Assembly: GCA_047600605.1 (NCBI GenBank)
Contig: JASGKK010000003.1
Coordinates: forward strand, 124,001-188,000
Direction of reading: 5' to 3'
Length of the DNA stretch: 64,000 nt
Source of the DNA: CAYMZZ01 sp047600605
GTDB taxonomy: Bacteria; Bacteroidota; Bacteroidia; Chitinophagales; Chitinophagaceae
The notes under the pieces: model-generated
The model's database searches: none
Seen by the model: the letters and a program-made list of their open reading frames with translations, nothing else
Told to the model about the DNA's origin: nothing
Position numbers and translations under genes: made by a program
Shown here: positions 1 to 9,660 of the stretch, piece after piece
How positions within the stretch are numbered: the first letter of the stretch is position 1
Layout: every line of letters starts with the position of its first letter

Positions 1-2
1 CC

Positions 3-137
3 GCCATTGCGTTGAATAATGACACAGGAGATCCGGCAGCTTCCAAATTCCTGGCTATGCAGCCAGATTCACAACATTTCCTCCCGCATTCCATTTATGT
101 GTTTTTGAAGGGTTTTCCTGTGAGGATATTTGGCTAA
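3..137 (+). CDS. Possible 3' end of an upstream gene (partial)
   Basis: The third forward frame is open from the window edge to a TAA at 135-137, giving 44 residues that end ...YVFLKGFPVRIFG. It could be the C-terminus of a gene beginning before the window. An open stretch this short can also arise by chance and no family is recognisable. The next gene starts 9 bases later on the same strand. Confidence 0.3.
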   Translation, partial: AIALNNDTGDPAASKFLAMQPDSQHFLPHSIYVFLKGFPVRIFG

Positions 138-146
138 ATCTTACAT

Positions 147-1559
147 ATGCCGAAATTTACAACAGTACTGCTGCTGTTTTGCATATCCGCGACGACTCTC
201 TCTGCACAAAGACGAATTGAAATTTCGATTCCTGAGACCTATGAGCTCTCCAACATTATCCTGGCCTTAACTGACTATGGCCAGTCCGATGACTGGGAAG
301 TTCAAAAACAAACAACTTATTACAATGACGTCATCAGGTTTTTTGAACCAGTCAAAGCGCACCCTCTATTGCAGAAAGTCAACTATTCAAGAACACTGTG
401 GGAAGATTACCTGAGTTTCAGGACAGATGCAGCTGCTTATCAATTTGACAATAAGGGGAAACTGGTCAGAACAAATAATTTTTATGCCAATAAAGGGCAT
501 ACCCCCTTTGACGATAACCTCGCCCTCATTAATGATTTTGTACAACAGTCAAACTTCCGGGATTTTTATAAAGCACAGGGGGCGCTCTACAGGGCAATCA
601 TTGCCAACTATTCGGAGTATTATATGCTCGACACCGTAAAAATATTTCTGGAAAAAGAAACCGGAATTTCAGCGTCAAAAGCCGGTAAAGGAAGATACCA
701 GGTAATTTTATCGCCGCTTGTAGGCAGAATGAATTGCCATAGAAATATTGACAGCGTTACGAAAGCTGACTTTCCGACATTGTCCACAGCGCTGATCGAA
801 AACAATACGGCTGCAATAAGTAACCAGGCGCAACGGGCTGTCGAAATTCACACCCTGTTTACCGAAATGGATCATGGCTATGTAAATCCGATTACAGACC
901 TTCTCCGTAAAGACGTGGCACAATACTTCAACAATGAATGCTGGGACAGGGAATCGGGCTACCAGGGATTAAATTGTTTCAATGAATATATGACGTGGGC
1001 CTTGTATGATATTTTTGTTGAAAAATACTTTCCGGCTATTGCCGACAGTATCAGCACACAATGGCATTATCAGAATGCCCAACGTGGATTTTTTGCCTCA
1101 AATCTTTTTGCCTTACAGTTAAAGAAGTTGTACCGGCGAAAAAAACCGGCTGAGCGGCTAAAAGACCTCTACCCGAAACTACTCACCTGGATATCCGGAA
1201 ATCAATCCAAAAACAAAGAGCTTAAACTGCTGCTGCCCAAAACCGATAGCATGTACCAACTAGCGGGTAATGGAGAGATCACCCTCAGTTTTTCGACTGG
1301 CTTAAAAAGAGATTTTGATAAAATAAGCTGTATCGTAATGAAGCTAAACAACGGCAGGGCAACAAAAGAACGGAGTATACTAGAGATAAGTCCCGGGGAT
1401 ATTATTAAATGGAACAGCGAGAGTTCTATTGTACTAAAACCGCATATTCCACATGAAGAATTTGCGCTGATCTTTAACTGGTGGGGCTGCAGGTATCCCG
1501 TTTTAAGCAACCGCGACATTATGCTGGCCTGCCAGTCATATATTCTTTTAAAACAATAA
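147..1559 (+). CDS. Secreted DUF4932-like protein
   Basis: A 470-residue protein with an N-terminal signal peptide (hydrophobic core about residues 6-18, cleavage probably after LSAQ). The middle section, with LSPLVGRMNCHR followed by EMDHGYVNP and later CFNEYMTWALYD, resembles the DUF4932 family of secreted Bacteroidota proteins. That family often carries an HExxH-like metal site; here the corresponding stretch reads FTEMDHGYVNP, so the usual first histidine appears to be missing and catalysis is doubtful. It lies 78 bases upstream of a sensor kinase on the same strand, so the two may be co-expressed. The family call rests on remembered motif similarity; the function is unknown. Confidence 0.65.
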   Translation: MPKFTTVLLLFCISATTLSAQRRIEISIPETYELSNIILALTDYGQSDDWEVQKQTTYYNDVIRFFEPVKAHPLLQKVNYSRTLWEDYLSFRTDAAAYQFDNKGKLVRTNNFYANKGHTPFDDNLALINDFVQQSNFRDFYKAQGALYRAIIANYSEYYMLDTVKIFLEKETGISASKAGKGRYQVILSPLVGRMNCHRNIDSVTKADFPTLSTALIENNTAAISNQAQRAVEIHTLFTEMDHGYVNPITDLLRKDVAQYFNNECWDRESGYQGLNCFNEYMTWALYDIFVEKYFPAIADSISTQWHYQNAQRGFFASNLFALQLKKLYRRKKPAERLKDLYPKLLTWISGNQSKNKELKLLLPKTDSMYQLAGNGEITLSFSTGLKRDFDKISCIVMKLNNGRATKERSILEISPGDIIKWNSESSIVLKPHIPHEEFALIFNWWGCRYPVLSNRDIMLACQSYILLKQ

Positions 1560-1637
1560 CCAGTTGCTTGCCGACAGCCGGCATACAAAAATACCGGCGA
1601 ATCATCATCTCATTAATGATTAATTTAGTTTTATCGC

Positions 1638-3266
1638 ATGAAAAAATTTATCGCAGTCTGTCTCCTATTGATTTTCGCACGGGCGCATGCACAAATTGAC
1701 TGGAAAAATTATTCAACTTCGTTTAATGGCGGCAAAAACGCCACATTGGGCGTTGCTATTCCCTATAACGGTGTCTATGACAATACGGATGGCAATATTG
1801 TCGGCATAGCCCATTGGAATCCGTCCTACAAAATTTCGATAGATACCGCTCTCAATGATTCCATCCCTTTATATTTTGTATATGACACGGCAGGAATTTA
1901 TTTTCTGACTCCACAGGTTAATAAAGAAAATGCCGGCCAGTTTGAATATTGTGTCTTACTGAATAATAAAACAGCCGTCACTCCATGGACGCCGATCAGC
2001 CAGTTTACACAAACAGCCGTTGGAGACATGCGTACAGGGAGTGGTATTACAGGAAGCTATAGCGTCAGGCAGGGAGAATACCTGGTGGCGCAGCTCAGAA
2101 GCAAGAGCGGTAAAATGATCGCATCCTGGGTAGTGTACTTCAAAGAGAGGTCTCCGGAGATTGCTTCCTTATATACGTCTAATGATCCACTGGAGTTTTC
2201 CCAGATCGTTACCAACAAAGATCATTTCGGCAGAGGTCCGGCAGAAATCGGCTGGCACCGGCAATACAATAATATAACCAGTGAACTGGGTGGAGTTTTG
2301 AAGCTGTCTCCCATTGAAACCTGCCTGCTACTGAACATAGATGCGAAAATTTATAAGAAAGAAGCGCTTGAATATACTGTATTGCTGAATGGGAAAACAA
2401 TAAGAGACTGGGCTGCGGGTGAATACGACAACAATTATATACTATTAAAAGACCTTGACCCCGGCGATTATACCATCCGGCTACGATTCAGGCAACAGCG
2501 GGATAAAATCACGGGGTTACAATTTTCCCTTGCGACAGTCTGGTATAAAACAATACTCTTCAGGGTTGCCGTTTTAGCTTTGCTGATTTTACTGCTGGTA
2601 TTCTTCCTGCTTATTTTAAAATACCGCAAACAAAAAAAAGCGCTGAAGCATCTCCACAAGAAAGCCGAACAATCGGCCGAAGAGCTGAAAAATATTCATT
2701 CCCTTTTGAACCCTCATTTTACATTTAATGCGCTTAGTTCCATCCAGGGCCTGGTAAATAAAGGCGATCTGGATGCCGCGAATAAATACTTATCGTTTTT
2801 TGGTGAACTCCTGCGGGAAACATTGAAAGAAAGCAAAACGCAACATCTTTCTCTTCATAAGGAGTTAGAGAACCTGAAGATCTATATCGGCCTGGAGCAA
2901 TTAAGGCACTCCTTTACTTATACCTTCCATATTGATGAAAGTATAGACCTGTACTCCTCCACCATACCCCCTTTCCTGCTGCAGCCATTTGTAGAAAATG
3001 CGATTAAACATGGTTTGTCCAAAATGAACGGGCAGGGAACGCTTAACCTGAGCTTTATTAAACAGGCGGATAATATGCTAATTAAGATAACCGATAATGG
3101 CCCCGGCTTTGATGCAAAGAAATTTAAAGAAGGCTATGGGCTTGGTCTTTCAAAAAAGCGGATCGAACTGATAAATGACGAGTATGGGGAGGAACTGATT
3201 AAATTGCAGATAGAAAGCAGCGGCAAAGGCACCTCCATTTTACTATTTTTCAAAAACTGGCTATAG
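1638..3266 (+). CDS. LytS-type sensor histidine kinase
   Basis: A 542-residue membrane kinase. It has a signal peptide (residues 1-19, ending AHAQ), a beta-rich extracytoplasmic region of about 285 residues, one transmembrane helix at about 305-327, a short coiled linker, then a His_kinase domain. The phosphoacceptor is H360 in LLNPHFTFNALSS. The ATPase half shows an N-box (FVENAIKHG) and a G-box (DNGPGF, GLGLS). This is the usual Bacteroidota layout in which a periplasmic sensor controls a LytTR regulator. The regulator ATG follows the stop codon directly, so the pair is co-transcribed and probably translationally coupled. The ligand is unknown; the sensor region shows no domain I recognise. 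Confidence 0.93.
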   Translation: MKKFIAVCLLLIFARAHAQIDWKNYSTSFNGGKNATLGVAIPYNGVYDNTDGNIVGIAHWNPSYKISIDTALNDSIPLYFVYDTAGIYFLTPQVNKENAGQFEYCVLLNNKTAVTPWTPISQFTQTAVGDMRTGSGITGSYSVRQGEYLVAQLRSKSGKMIASWVVYFKERSPEIASLYTSNDPLEFSQIVTNKDHFGRGPAEIGWHRQYNNITSELGGVLKLSPIETCLLLNIDAKIYKKEALEYTVLLNGKTIRDWAAGEYDNNYILLKDLDPGDYTIRLRFRQQRDKITGLQFSLATVWYKTILFRVAVLALLILLLVFFLLILKYRKQKKALKHLHKKAEQSAEELKNIHSLLNPHFTFNALSSIQGLVNKGDLDAANKYLSFFGELLRETLKESKTQHLSLHKELENLKIYIGLEQLRHSFTYTFHIDESIDLYSSTIPPFLLQPFVENAIKHGLSKMNGQGTLNLSFIKQADNMLIKITDNGPGFDAKKFKEGYGLGLSKKRIELINDEYGEELIKLQIESSGKGTSILLFFKNWL

Positions 3267-4010
3267 ATGTTACCAGCTATTATTGTGGATGATGAGATCA
3301 GCAATATTGAGAATCTGACCATTTTGCTTCGCAAATATTGCCCGAAAATTTCTGTGGTAGCGACTGCTACAAACGCTGAACAGGGCCTGTTACTCATCCG
3401 GGAAATCAAACCCGCTATATTATTTTTAGACATCCAAATGCCGGGCAGAGACGGCTTCGACCTGTTAAAAGGTATTGCAACCCCAGACTTTGAGGTAATC
3501 TTTGTAACTGCTTATGATCAGTATGCCATTCAGGCTATTAAATTCTCCGCCATTGATTACTTGTTAAAACCAGTAGATGTCAACGAACTGGTCAACGCCG
3601 TAGACCGGGCAACTCTTGCCGCTGAAAAGAAAAAACATAATGAACGGCTGGAGAACCTGATCAGTTCAATCAGCAATAAAAATCAACTGCGGATTGCGAT
3701 TGTCGCTAATAAAGAAACGCTGTTTCTCAATCCAGAGACGATCCTCTTCTGCAAGTCAGACAACAATTACACCACCTTTTATTTAAAAAACGGGCAAAAG
3801 CATCTTTCTTCCAAGCCCATCTTTGAGTACGAAGAGTTGTTAAGCCCTCACGGGTTTATCAGGTGCCATCAATCCTATTTGGTAAACAGCCTATTCATAA
3901 AAAGCTGGATAAAAGTGGATGGCGACCGGCTGCTGATGGAAGGCGGTCATGAAATACCTGTCGCCCGAAACAGGAAAGAAAAGGTCAAAGAGGCTATTGG
4001 GATTAGTTGA
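3267..4010 (+). CDS. LytTR-family response regulator
   Basis: A 247-residue two-domain regulator. The receiver domain (about 1-120) has the acidic pair D8/D9, phosphoacceptor D55 in LFLDIQMPG, the switch residue in VTAYDQYA, and the conserved lysine in YLLKPVD. The LytTR DNA-binding domain (about 140-245) shows the typical LNPETILFCKSDNNYTTFY start and the FIRCHQSYLVN motif. Its ATG abuts the TAG of the kinase with no gap. LytTR proteins bind pairs of short direct repeats upstream of envelope or secretion genes; the targets cannot be named from this window. Confidence 0.95.
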   Translation: MLPAIIVDDEISNIENLTILLRKYCPKISVVATATNAEQGLLLIREIKPAILFLDIQMPGRDGFDLLKGIATPDFEVIFVTAYDQYAIQAIKFSAIDYLLKPVDVNELVNAVDRATLAAEKKKHNERLENLISSISNKNQLRIAIVANKETLFLNPETILFCKSDNNYTTFYLKNGQKHLSSKPIFEYEELLSPHGFIRCHQSYLVNSLFIKSWIKVDGDRLLMEGGHEIPVARNRKEKVKEAIGIS

Positions 4011-4538
4011 AGCTATTGAGGCGGAAGGTTTGTGGTGAAAGGCAAAGGGTTTCCTTTTCGGTTAAAAATCTTCACAATATACAATGCTGGGTAAAATCAA
4101 TAAGTGACCTGTAAGTGATTATGCAGGCAGTAAATACAGCGTCTTCGTTAATCTAATCACTCTACTTTTAGTGAACTTACAGTTTTTTCAACAGTATTCC
4201 CCAAACGGGGAAAAGCCCCTCGCCACATTCAAATGTGATCAATAAAAGCTTGCCGTTAAGACTCGTAAAAAATAACAAACGTCTGCAATTCGGTATAAAC
4301 AATTTTAAAAAAACTGGTTTTTTGCCATTTACATCTTTTAACCTATCGGCTATCTATCGAATAATGGGTTCTTTTTATCCGACTCATGTGAAAACGCTTA
4401 TACCGGCCGACTTCGTTAGCTGCAACCTCCTGAGGCAATTCGATAATTTTTATACTATAATTCTTGGAATCATCGCATACGCATACACTGGGCCCCGAAT
4501 TGGAGATCAGGGAATCTATCTAAAATAGTATTTTGGCT
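4011..4538. other. Intergenic stretch, nothing convincing
   Basis: About 530 bases between the regulator and a convergent lipoprotein gene. A 97-codon forward frame (4235-4528) exists, but its composition is not protein-like and no start signal is seen. No RNA gene or clear terminator was recognised. Confidence 0.5.
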
Positions 4539-5207
4539 CTAAATTTTAGATGGTTGCGTTAGAAATCGCAGTATTTCCTGACGATATTCTTCATCTTTTT
4601 CTCTTAACTCAAGCCACTTCTCAGTTGGATAAATATTCAGGAATAATTCAGCATGCTGATCTTCAGTACTTCCTTCAAAAAAAATCTTATACTCTTGTGC
4701 ATTTGAATTTTCCGGCTCAACTCCTGTTACGCTTTTCGCAAATTCTGTAATATTTATATACGCTACATTTATCTTACTGACAAAAAGCGTTCCTGTATCC
4801 GGTTTTTGCTTGTAAAGCATCGCAAGTACATGAAGCAAGTGGTCGCTTTCAACACCACTTCGTTGAAGCTCAAGGCCAACGGCAAATCCTTTCTCACTCC
4901 CTTTCTTTTTGGGAACTGATGTAATAAACCCTAACTCTTTTCCTTCATGTGTAGAAATAGCTTTATAATAAAAAGCTGAGTCGTTCTCCCATTGTTCTAC
5001 TATTGACAGACGGATGTCCCCTCCCCATCCATCCTCTTCATCTGAATTTATCTGCAAAGGTTGAGGCGATTGAATTTTTGTTTTTGTTATCAAGCCCATT
5101 TTGTCTTTGTTATTACTATCCTCATTGGAGCAGTTAGTAAGAAAACAAGTAGACAGGGGGATCATGAAAAAAAATATTCGAAAAATCTGGTTGAAACCGC
5201 GAAACAT
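4539..5207 (-). CDS. Hypothetical lipoprotein
   Basis: A 222-residue protein with a hydrophobic N-terminus and a lipobox-like FLTNC, cysteine at about residue 26, followed by a polar SNEDSNNKDK tether, so it is probably an outer- or inner-membrane lipoprotein. The mature part is hydrophilic and rich in Glu and Lys with no catalytic motif I recognise. It stands alone: both flanking spacers exceed 300 bases. The local AT content is visibly higher than in neighbouring genes, so recent acquisition is possible. Function unknown. Confidence 0.7.
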   Translation of the reverse strand: MFRGFNQIFRIFFFMIPLSTCFLTNCSNEDSNNKDKMGLITKTKIQSPQPLQINSDEEDGWGGDIRLSIVEQWENDSAFYYKAISTHEGKELGFITSVPKKKGSEKGFAVGLELQRSGVESDHLLHVLAMLYKQKPDTGTLFVSKINVAYINITEFAKSVTGVEPENSNAQEYKIFFEGSTEDQHAELFLNIYPTEKWLELREKDEEYRQEILRFLTQPSKI

Positions 5208-5570
5208 GAAGAAATATTTTGAGCAGCTAATATAATCTTAAGATTGTAAATAGAATACTCTTTCTTATCGTTTTCGATGAGAATCAAAATTTTATTACTA
5301 AGAAATAGAAGAAATTTTCGGCCCTTCCTACTTGTCTTGTCTGAGTTATTTTACTTCCTTTTTTATGATTCCGGGATGCCTCCTGAAAATCCCGCTTTCG
5401 AGGGATTCTTTTGCATGATAGCTAAGCATACTTTTATATTGTCGTTTTCCCTGGCCAGCAAACAAAGGCCATCATGCTGACGATTCAGAATTTATTGAAT
5501 AGAAGGTTTTTCCAATAATGTATATCTCTGGTTTCTCCATGTAGTTTTTGCACTAACTATCTGCCATATT
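5208..5570. other. AT-rich divergent intergenic region
   Basis: About 360 bases between two divergent genes, so promoters for both should lie here. A 67-codon forward frame (5277-5480) is present but looks spurious (hydrophobic, Phe-rich, no recognisable start signal). No RNA gene was recognised. Confidence 0.45.
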
Positions 5571-6605
5571 ATGAAATCAACGTTACTGGTCATTATACTA
5601 ACAGCTATTACAATAAATGTTTTTGCTCAGAAAGAGACTTTTGACGCAGTAAGCTACAACCCAATAAAAGGCTGGAAAAAGGAGCGCACTGACAAATTCG
5701 TACGTTTTTCCAAAATTGATGAAGCCAAAGGCACTTTTTGTATCATCAGCATCTATCCGTCTGCCGGAGGAGGTAATGCCAGTAAAAGCAATTTTGATAC
5801 TTCCTGGCAAAAAATAGTAGGGGAACCGCTGGGTGCCGGTGAGCCGGGGATGGAAGAACTCAAAACCGAAAATGGCTGGGAATTACAAACCGGTTCCGCA
5901 CAATTTACCAAAGAAGGAGTGACAGGCATTGCCATGCTGGTAACGGCAAGCAACAATGGCACCATGGTCAATATGCTGGTACTCTTCAACTCAGATGTTT
6001 ATGCCGTACAGCTTCAGGACTTCATTGGCTCCATTGATTTAAAAAAAGTGTCCTCATCAAGCAGCAGCAATCCTTCTCTTGCAGGCATATGGAGGGATAA
6101 TATACCAGAAGCACAGGGTTATGTAAATGGGCGGCCTCAATATGGTGCAGGTTATTTTAGAAGAGAATATACTTTTAACAGCAACGGCACCTATACATTC
6201 CTGTATAAAGCCTGGTCGGTGAATCTGAAAAATATTCTTTTTGTTTATGAAACCGGATCGTATACGGTCAATAACAACAGGCTTACCATCTCCCCCGCAA
6301 GCGGGAAAACGGAAGAGTGGACCAAAACCAGCAATGGTTCCACCACGGAATGGGGCAAACGGATAAAATCTGAAAACAAAAAACTGCAAAGGACCAGCTA
6401 CGTTTTTGAAGTAACAAAGTACTACGAACAAACTTCACTGGGTTTATATTATGATCAGCCCACCGGCAGAGAAGCAAACCCCGTGAGCAATGAAGCCGGG
6501 GGGCGAAATAAAGCCAGTTACAGCTTAAGTCAATCCGGCACTGACATCAGCTTACCACCTGGGTTTAGGATCAGCATCACTCAATCAGGCTTACCTATCA
6601 GATAA
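5571..6605 (+). CDS. Secreted hypothetical protein, lipocalin-like C-terminal half
   Basis: A 344-residue protein with a signal peptide (about 1-19, ending VFAQ). Residues 20-165 form an alpha/beta region (NPIKGWKKE, FIGSIDLKK) reminiscent of proteins annotated only as hypothetical in Chitinophagaceae. After a Ser-rich linker (SSSSSNPS, about 165-172) the second half begins LAGIWRD and contains FNSNGTYTFLY and GSYTVNNNRLTI, the pattern of lipocalin-like 'GxW...G.Y....' beta-barrel domains. It is probably exported to the periplasm or cell surface. No catalytic residues are evident and the ligand is unknown. Confidence 0.75.
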   Translation: MKSTLLVIILTAITINVFAQKETFDAVSYNPIKGWKKERTDKFVRFSKIDEAKGTFCIISIYPSAGGGNASKSNFDTSWQKIVGEPLGAGEPGMEELKTENGWELQTGSAQFTKEGVTGIAMLVTASNNGTMVNMLVLFNSDVYAVQLQDFIGSIDLKKVSSSSSSNPSLAGIWRDNIPEAQGYVNGRPQYGAGYFRREYTFNSNGTYTFLYKAWSVNLKNILFVYETGSYTVNNNRLTISPASGKTEEWTKTSNGSTTEWGKRIKSENKKLQRTSYVFEVTKYYEQTSLGLYYDQPTGREANPVSNEAGGRNKASYSLSQSGTDISLPPGFRISITQSGLPIR

Positions 6606-6743
6606 AACACCAGGTTTTACAGCAATAGCCAGGCTCTTTTCAGCATATGTACATTATCCGGCCCTTTGCAGCTGATTGGCGGTTTTCAGGAGTTTAGTTT
6701 TTTGCAAGATCAGTCAGATACCTGCTGACTGTAAACACCTGAC

Positions 6744-7919
6744 CTACCGAAGCTTCTCCAGCATCTTTTCCAGTGCTTTGGTATTTTCTTTCTCTTTCTT
6801 CGCAGCTTCCAGGGCCAACTGGGCAATCTTTTTGGTTTGTTCCTTATTGCCTGATTTATACAAAAGGAACGCATAAGTATCGAGATAGGCGTATTCGGGT
6901 TTGCGGCCGGTAAGTTCTTTCATCCAGCTTATGCATTGTTTAATTACCTGAGAATCGGTGCATTTTTCGTATATCGTCCAGCAGAAATGGTTGACCGACT
7001 CGTCGCTTAATCCGCCTTTATTTTTCAACTCTTCATTTATTCGGAAAACCTCGGCCCATTTATTTTGAGCCATCAGAAATTCAGTTTTAAAAGACTGGAT
7101 GGTGGCGGCATAGCTGTCGTTCACGATTTTAACCACATACAGTACGGCATCGTCAAACAGTTGCTGGCTTTTTTGGGCGATAGCTTTGTCAAACTTGCTG
7201 CGAACAAGCACGTACAGGAGCGATTCTACTTCCTTTTCACCATAAAGATCTGTGTATTGTTTCTTATTCTTTAGTATACTGTCTGCAATATTTCCGGGCA
7301 CTTCATCTGCGCCAAAATATAAAAGGGTCGAGAAATACTCTTCCGAATATATGTTGTGAGTTTCGGTAAAGTACTTCCGCATCGCTACCGGATCGGGTTT
7401 CGTATTTGTGCGGTTTATGAAATTGATATAAAACTTAGGATACCCGGATATGTCGATATTATTCGTATACCCTTTAAGGAAAATGTTTTGACCATTCAGC
7501 TCCCGGCTCTGGTTGGTAAAGGCGAGTACACTCTTGCTAAGTGTAGCAAAATCTTCGCCGGAGAATCCATAATTGCGATTTACCACATACCCGCTTTTGT
7601 TGAGTACCACGGCCGAGGGATAAATGAAGATGTGATGTTTCTTGGATAAATGGAATACTGTGTCATTTTCCGCATTGTAACGCAGGAGTATATAGTCCTT
7701 TCCCAGAATCTGTTTGATGGAGTCGTTCTGAAAGATCAGCTTATCCAGCTTTTTGCAGGGAATACACCAGCTCGTATAAAAATTGATCAGTAATAGTTTA
7801 TTGTCTTTGGCTGCGAGCCCTAATGCCTGCTGATAATCCTGCTCGATCGTGGTGAGGCCCTGGGTAAAACCGTTGGTACAGGACAAAAGGATGACTAGAA
7901 GGATGTTGATAAACTTCAT
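6744..7919 (-). CDS. Periplasmic thioredoxin-family protein
   Basis: A 391-residue exported protein: signal peptide (1-19, ending GFTQ), then a thioredoxin fold with redox motif WCIPC (Cys52 and Cys55) and a cis-proline region in IFIYPSAVV. The thioredoxin part ends near residue 140; the remaining 250 residues are helical and TPR-like (LDTYAFLLYKSGNKEQTKKIAQLAL). It lies 34 bases downstream of the blaR1-like gene on the same strand, so it is probably the last gene of a blaI-blaR1-trx operon, which would put it under control of the BlaI repressor. A role in envelope thiol maintenance under cell-wall stress is inference. Confidence 0.87.
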   Translation of the reverse strand: MKFINILLVILLSCTNGFTQGLTTIEQDYQQALGLAAKDNKLLLINFYTSWCIPCKKLDKLIFQNDSIKQILGKDYILLRYNAENDTVFHLSKKHHIFIYPSAVVLNKSGYVVNRNYGFSGEDFATLSKSVLAFTNQSRELNGQNIFLKGYTNNIDISGYPKFYINFINRTNTKPDPVAMRKYFTETHNIYSEEYFSTLLYFGADEVPGNIADSILKNKKQYTDLYGEKEVESLLYVLVRSKFDKAIAQKSQQLFDDAVLYVVKIVNDSYAATIQSFKTEFLMAQNKWAEVFRINEELKNKGGLSDESVNHFCWTIYEKCTDSQVIKQCISWMKELTGRKPEYAYLDTYAFLLYKSGNKEQTKKIAQLALEAAKKEKENTKALEKMLEKLR

Positions 7920-7953
7920 GGCTATATAATTTATATGTTAAAAGGTATACTCT

Positions 7954-9288
7954 CTAGCGATCAGCCCATGCTTTATCGTCGTTAAATGAACTGATGATTT
8001 CTCCGTCTTTGAATACGCGGAGGATATATTGATTGGGCAGTACTTCAGATGCATTTGTTTGCGTACTGGAAAGCAGTTTGCCGGTGTGATCTATTGGCTG
8101 GCCGTTGCGGTTATAGTAGGTTATCGTGCCAGCCTGCTCAGTGTAATAATGATACTGGTCGTTGATGATTGCAAACCGGGGTCTTACCTCCTCCCCTGGT
8201 TTTTCACTGTCGTAGATGATCCCCTGCAAACCGGTAAACCCGATTGGCGGATCTGACGGAGCGGCGGCCGGAGAGGGAGTAACTGCTTTTTTTATTGTAG
8301 CAGGGATAGATGTGGGTGAGGGTACCGGCACAGGACTGGCAACTCCGGTTGTTTTCATAAAGAAGAAATCTTCCGCTCTCCGGCTGATAAAAGGAACTGG
8401 TCCGTTTTTCCGGAAAGCCAGCAACAGGATGAGGGCCAGAGGTAGCAACAATATAAATTTCATTCTGTGCAGTCCGCTTGTTTTGTCCTTATTCATCATT
8501 ATTATCCGCCTGCGGAGCGAAGAAAAATTGAAGTTATTGGTAATACTCAGTTGAGTATTACCAGCTACCCCGAGAAGCGAATACTGGTATTGTTCACGGT
8601 CGATACCCTTTTGCAGTACCTGGTCGTCGGCAATAAACTCAAGGTTCTGACGAACAGTTTTTTTGATAAACCAGGCAAAGGGGTTGTACCAGTTTATAAT
8701 GCACAAAATTTCTGACCATAGAATATCAATACTGTGTTTTTGCTGTATGTGTACCGATTCGTGACAGATGATCTTTTGCAATTCACTTTCATTATACAAA
8801 TCGCGATTCAGAAAAATGGCATTGCCAAATGAAAAAGGGATAATGCTGGCATCGACCTGGTAAAACCGCAATCCGTTTTCATAAAAAGGCGTCGACTGTT
8901 TTATCATCTTTCGTACGGAAAGAAGCAATATTGCTAATCGCAGCAGCATTATTGCCATCCCCGATAGTATTATGCAAATGACCCAATCCTGAATCGTCCA
9001 GCCAGAGTATGCAGACTGAGCCGTATTATGGACCGGAGAAATAATCCCCGCTATTTTTACAGAGAGCGACCATTCTACCCAGGCTGCAGTTGACAGATTG
9101 GTTCGTTGCAGTGCAGGCTCAACATCTATAAATGTGATCGCAAAACTCAATACCGGGGAGGCAAGAAGGTATACTCTGTTCCAGTTGTAAAAAGTGAGCT
9201 TACGCAATACCAACTGATAAAACAGCCATACTACAGCCAGGCATACAGACATTTTTGTCAGGAATAATAGTATATTATTCATAATCAA
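7954..9288 (-). CDS. BlaR1-like M56 membrane metallopeptidase
   Basis: A 444-residue integral membrane protein of the BlaR1/M56 family. Transmembrane helices are visible at about 5-27, 38-55, 102-123 and 275-293; the zinc motif is HESVH at 176-180, followed by the downstream acidic stretch LEFIADDQVL. In the classical system BlaR1 is activated by ligand and cleaves the BlaI repressor. Here the extracytoplasmic C-terminal part (about 295-444) is short, Pro/Ser-rich and has no penicillin-binding domain, as in most Bacteroidota M56 proteins, so the inducing signal is not obvious. It starts 12 bases after the stop of the BlaI gene. Confidence 0.9.
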   Translation of the reverse strand: MIMNNILLFLTKMSVCLAVVWLFYQLVLRKLTFYNWNRVYLLASPVLSFAITFIDVEPALQRTNLSTAAWVEWSLSVKIAGIISPVHNTAQSAYSGWTIQDWVICIILSGMAIMLLRLAILLLSVRKMIKQSTPFYENGLRFYQVDASIIPFSFGNAIFLNRDLYNESELQKIICHESVHIQQKHSIDILWSEILCIINWYNPFAWFIKKTVRQNLEFIADDQVLQKGIDREQYQYSLLGVAGNTQLSITNNFNFSSLRRRIIMMNKDKTSGLHRMKFILLLPLALILLLAFRKNGPVPFISRRAEDFFFMKTTGVASPVPVPSPTSIPATIKKAVTPSPAAAPSDPPIGFTGLQGIIYDSEKPGEEVRPRFAIINDQYHYYTEQAGTITYYNRNGQPIDHTGKLLSSTQTNASEVLPNQYILRVFKDGEIISSFNDDKAWADR

Positions 9289-9300
9289 CCTTTGTAAACA

Positions 9301-9657
9301 TTATTTGCCTTTTTTAATCAGCTTCAGGATATCCTGCAGTTCTGTGGCAGAAAGTTTTTTCTGCTCTACAAAAAAGTTGACCAGCTCCTTATACGAGTTA
9401 TCAAAATAATCTTTCACCACATTGCCCATAAACTCTTTCTTATAGTCTTCTTCGGTAATGGCAGGCGAGTATAAATTGGCATTGCCGATGGTGCGGGTAT
9501 GGAGATAGCCTTTCTTCTCCAGGTTTTTAATGACAGAGGCTACGGTAGAATAAGGCAGGCTTTCATCCAGGTGTGCCATGAAGGTTTTTACAGTTCCTTC
9601 GCCAGAGCGCCACACTACCAGCATCGCTTCTTCTTCCGTATGCGTGAGTTTTATCAT
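9301..9657 (-). CDS. BlaI/MecI-family repressor
   Basis: A 118-residue winged-helix protein. The first about 70 residues carry the BlaI signature (LTHTEEEAMLVVWRSGEGTVKTFM, then STVASVIKNLEKKGYL), and the C-terminal helices serve dimerisation. Proteins of this family bind dyad operators as dimers and are inactivated by cleavage by the cognate M56 protease, encoded here 12 bases downstream. Two copies of an 11-base palindrome just upstream of the start codon are the likely autoregulatory operator. It is the first gene of the predicted blaI-blaR1-trx operon. Confidence 0.93.
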   Translation of the reverse strand: MIKLTHTEEEAMLVVWRSGEGTVKTFMAHLDESLPYSTVASVIKNLEKKGYLHTRTIGNANLYSPAITEEDYKKEFMGNVVKDYFDNSYKELVNFFVEQKKLSATELQDILKLIKKGK

Positions 9658-9660
9658 ATC

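Noticed and set aside
4235..4528. 97-codon forward frame in an AT-rich spacer
   Set aside because: No start signal, family or protein-like composition; probably chance.
5277..5480. 67-codon Phe-rich forward frame in a divergent promoter region
   Set aside because: The composition looks random and it would overlap promoters of both neighbours.
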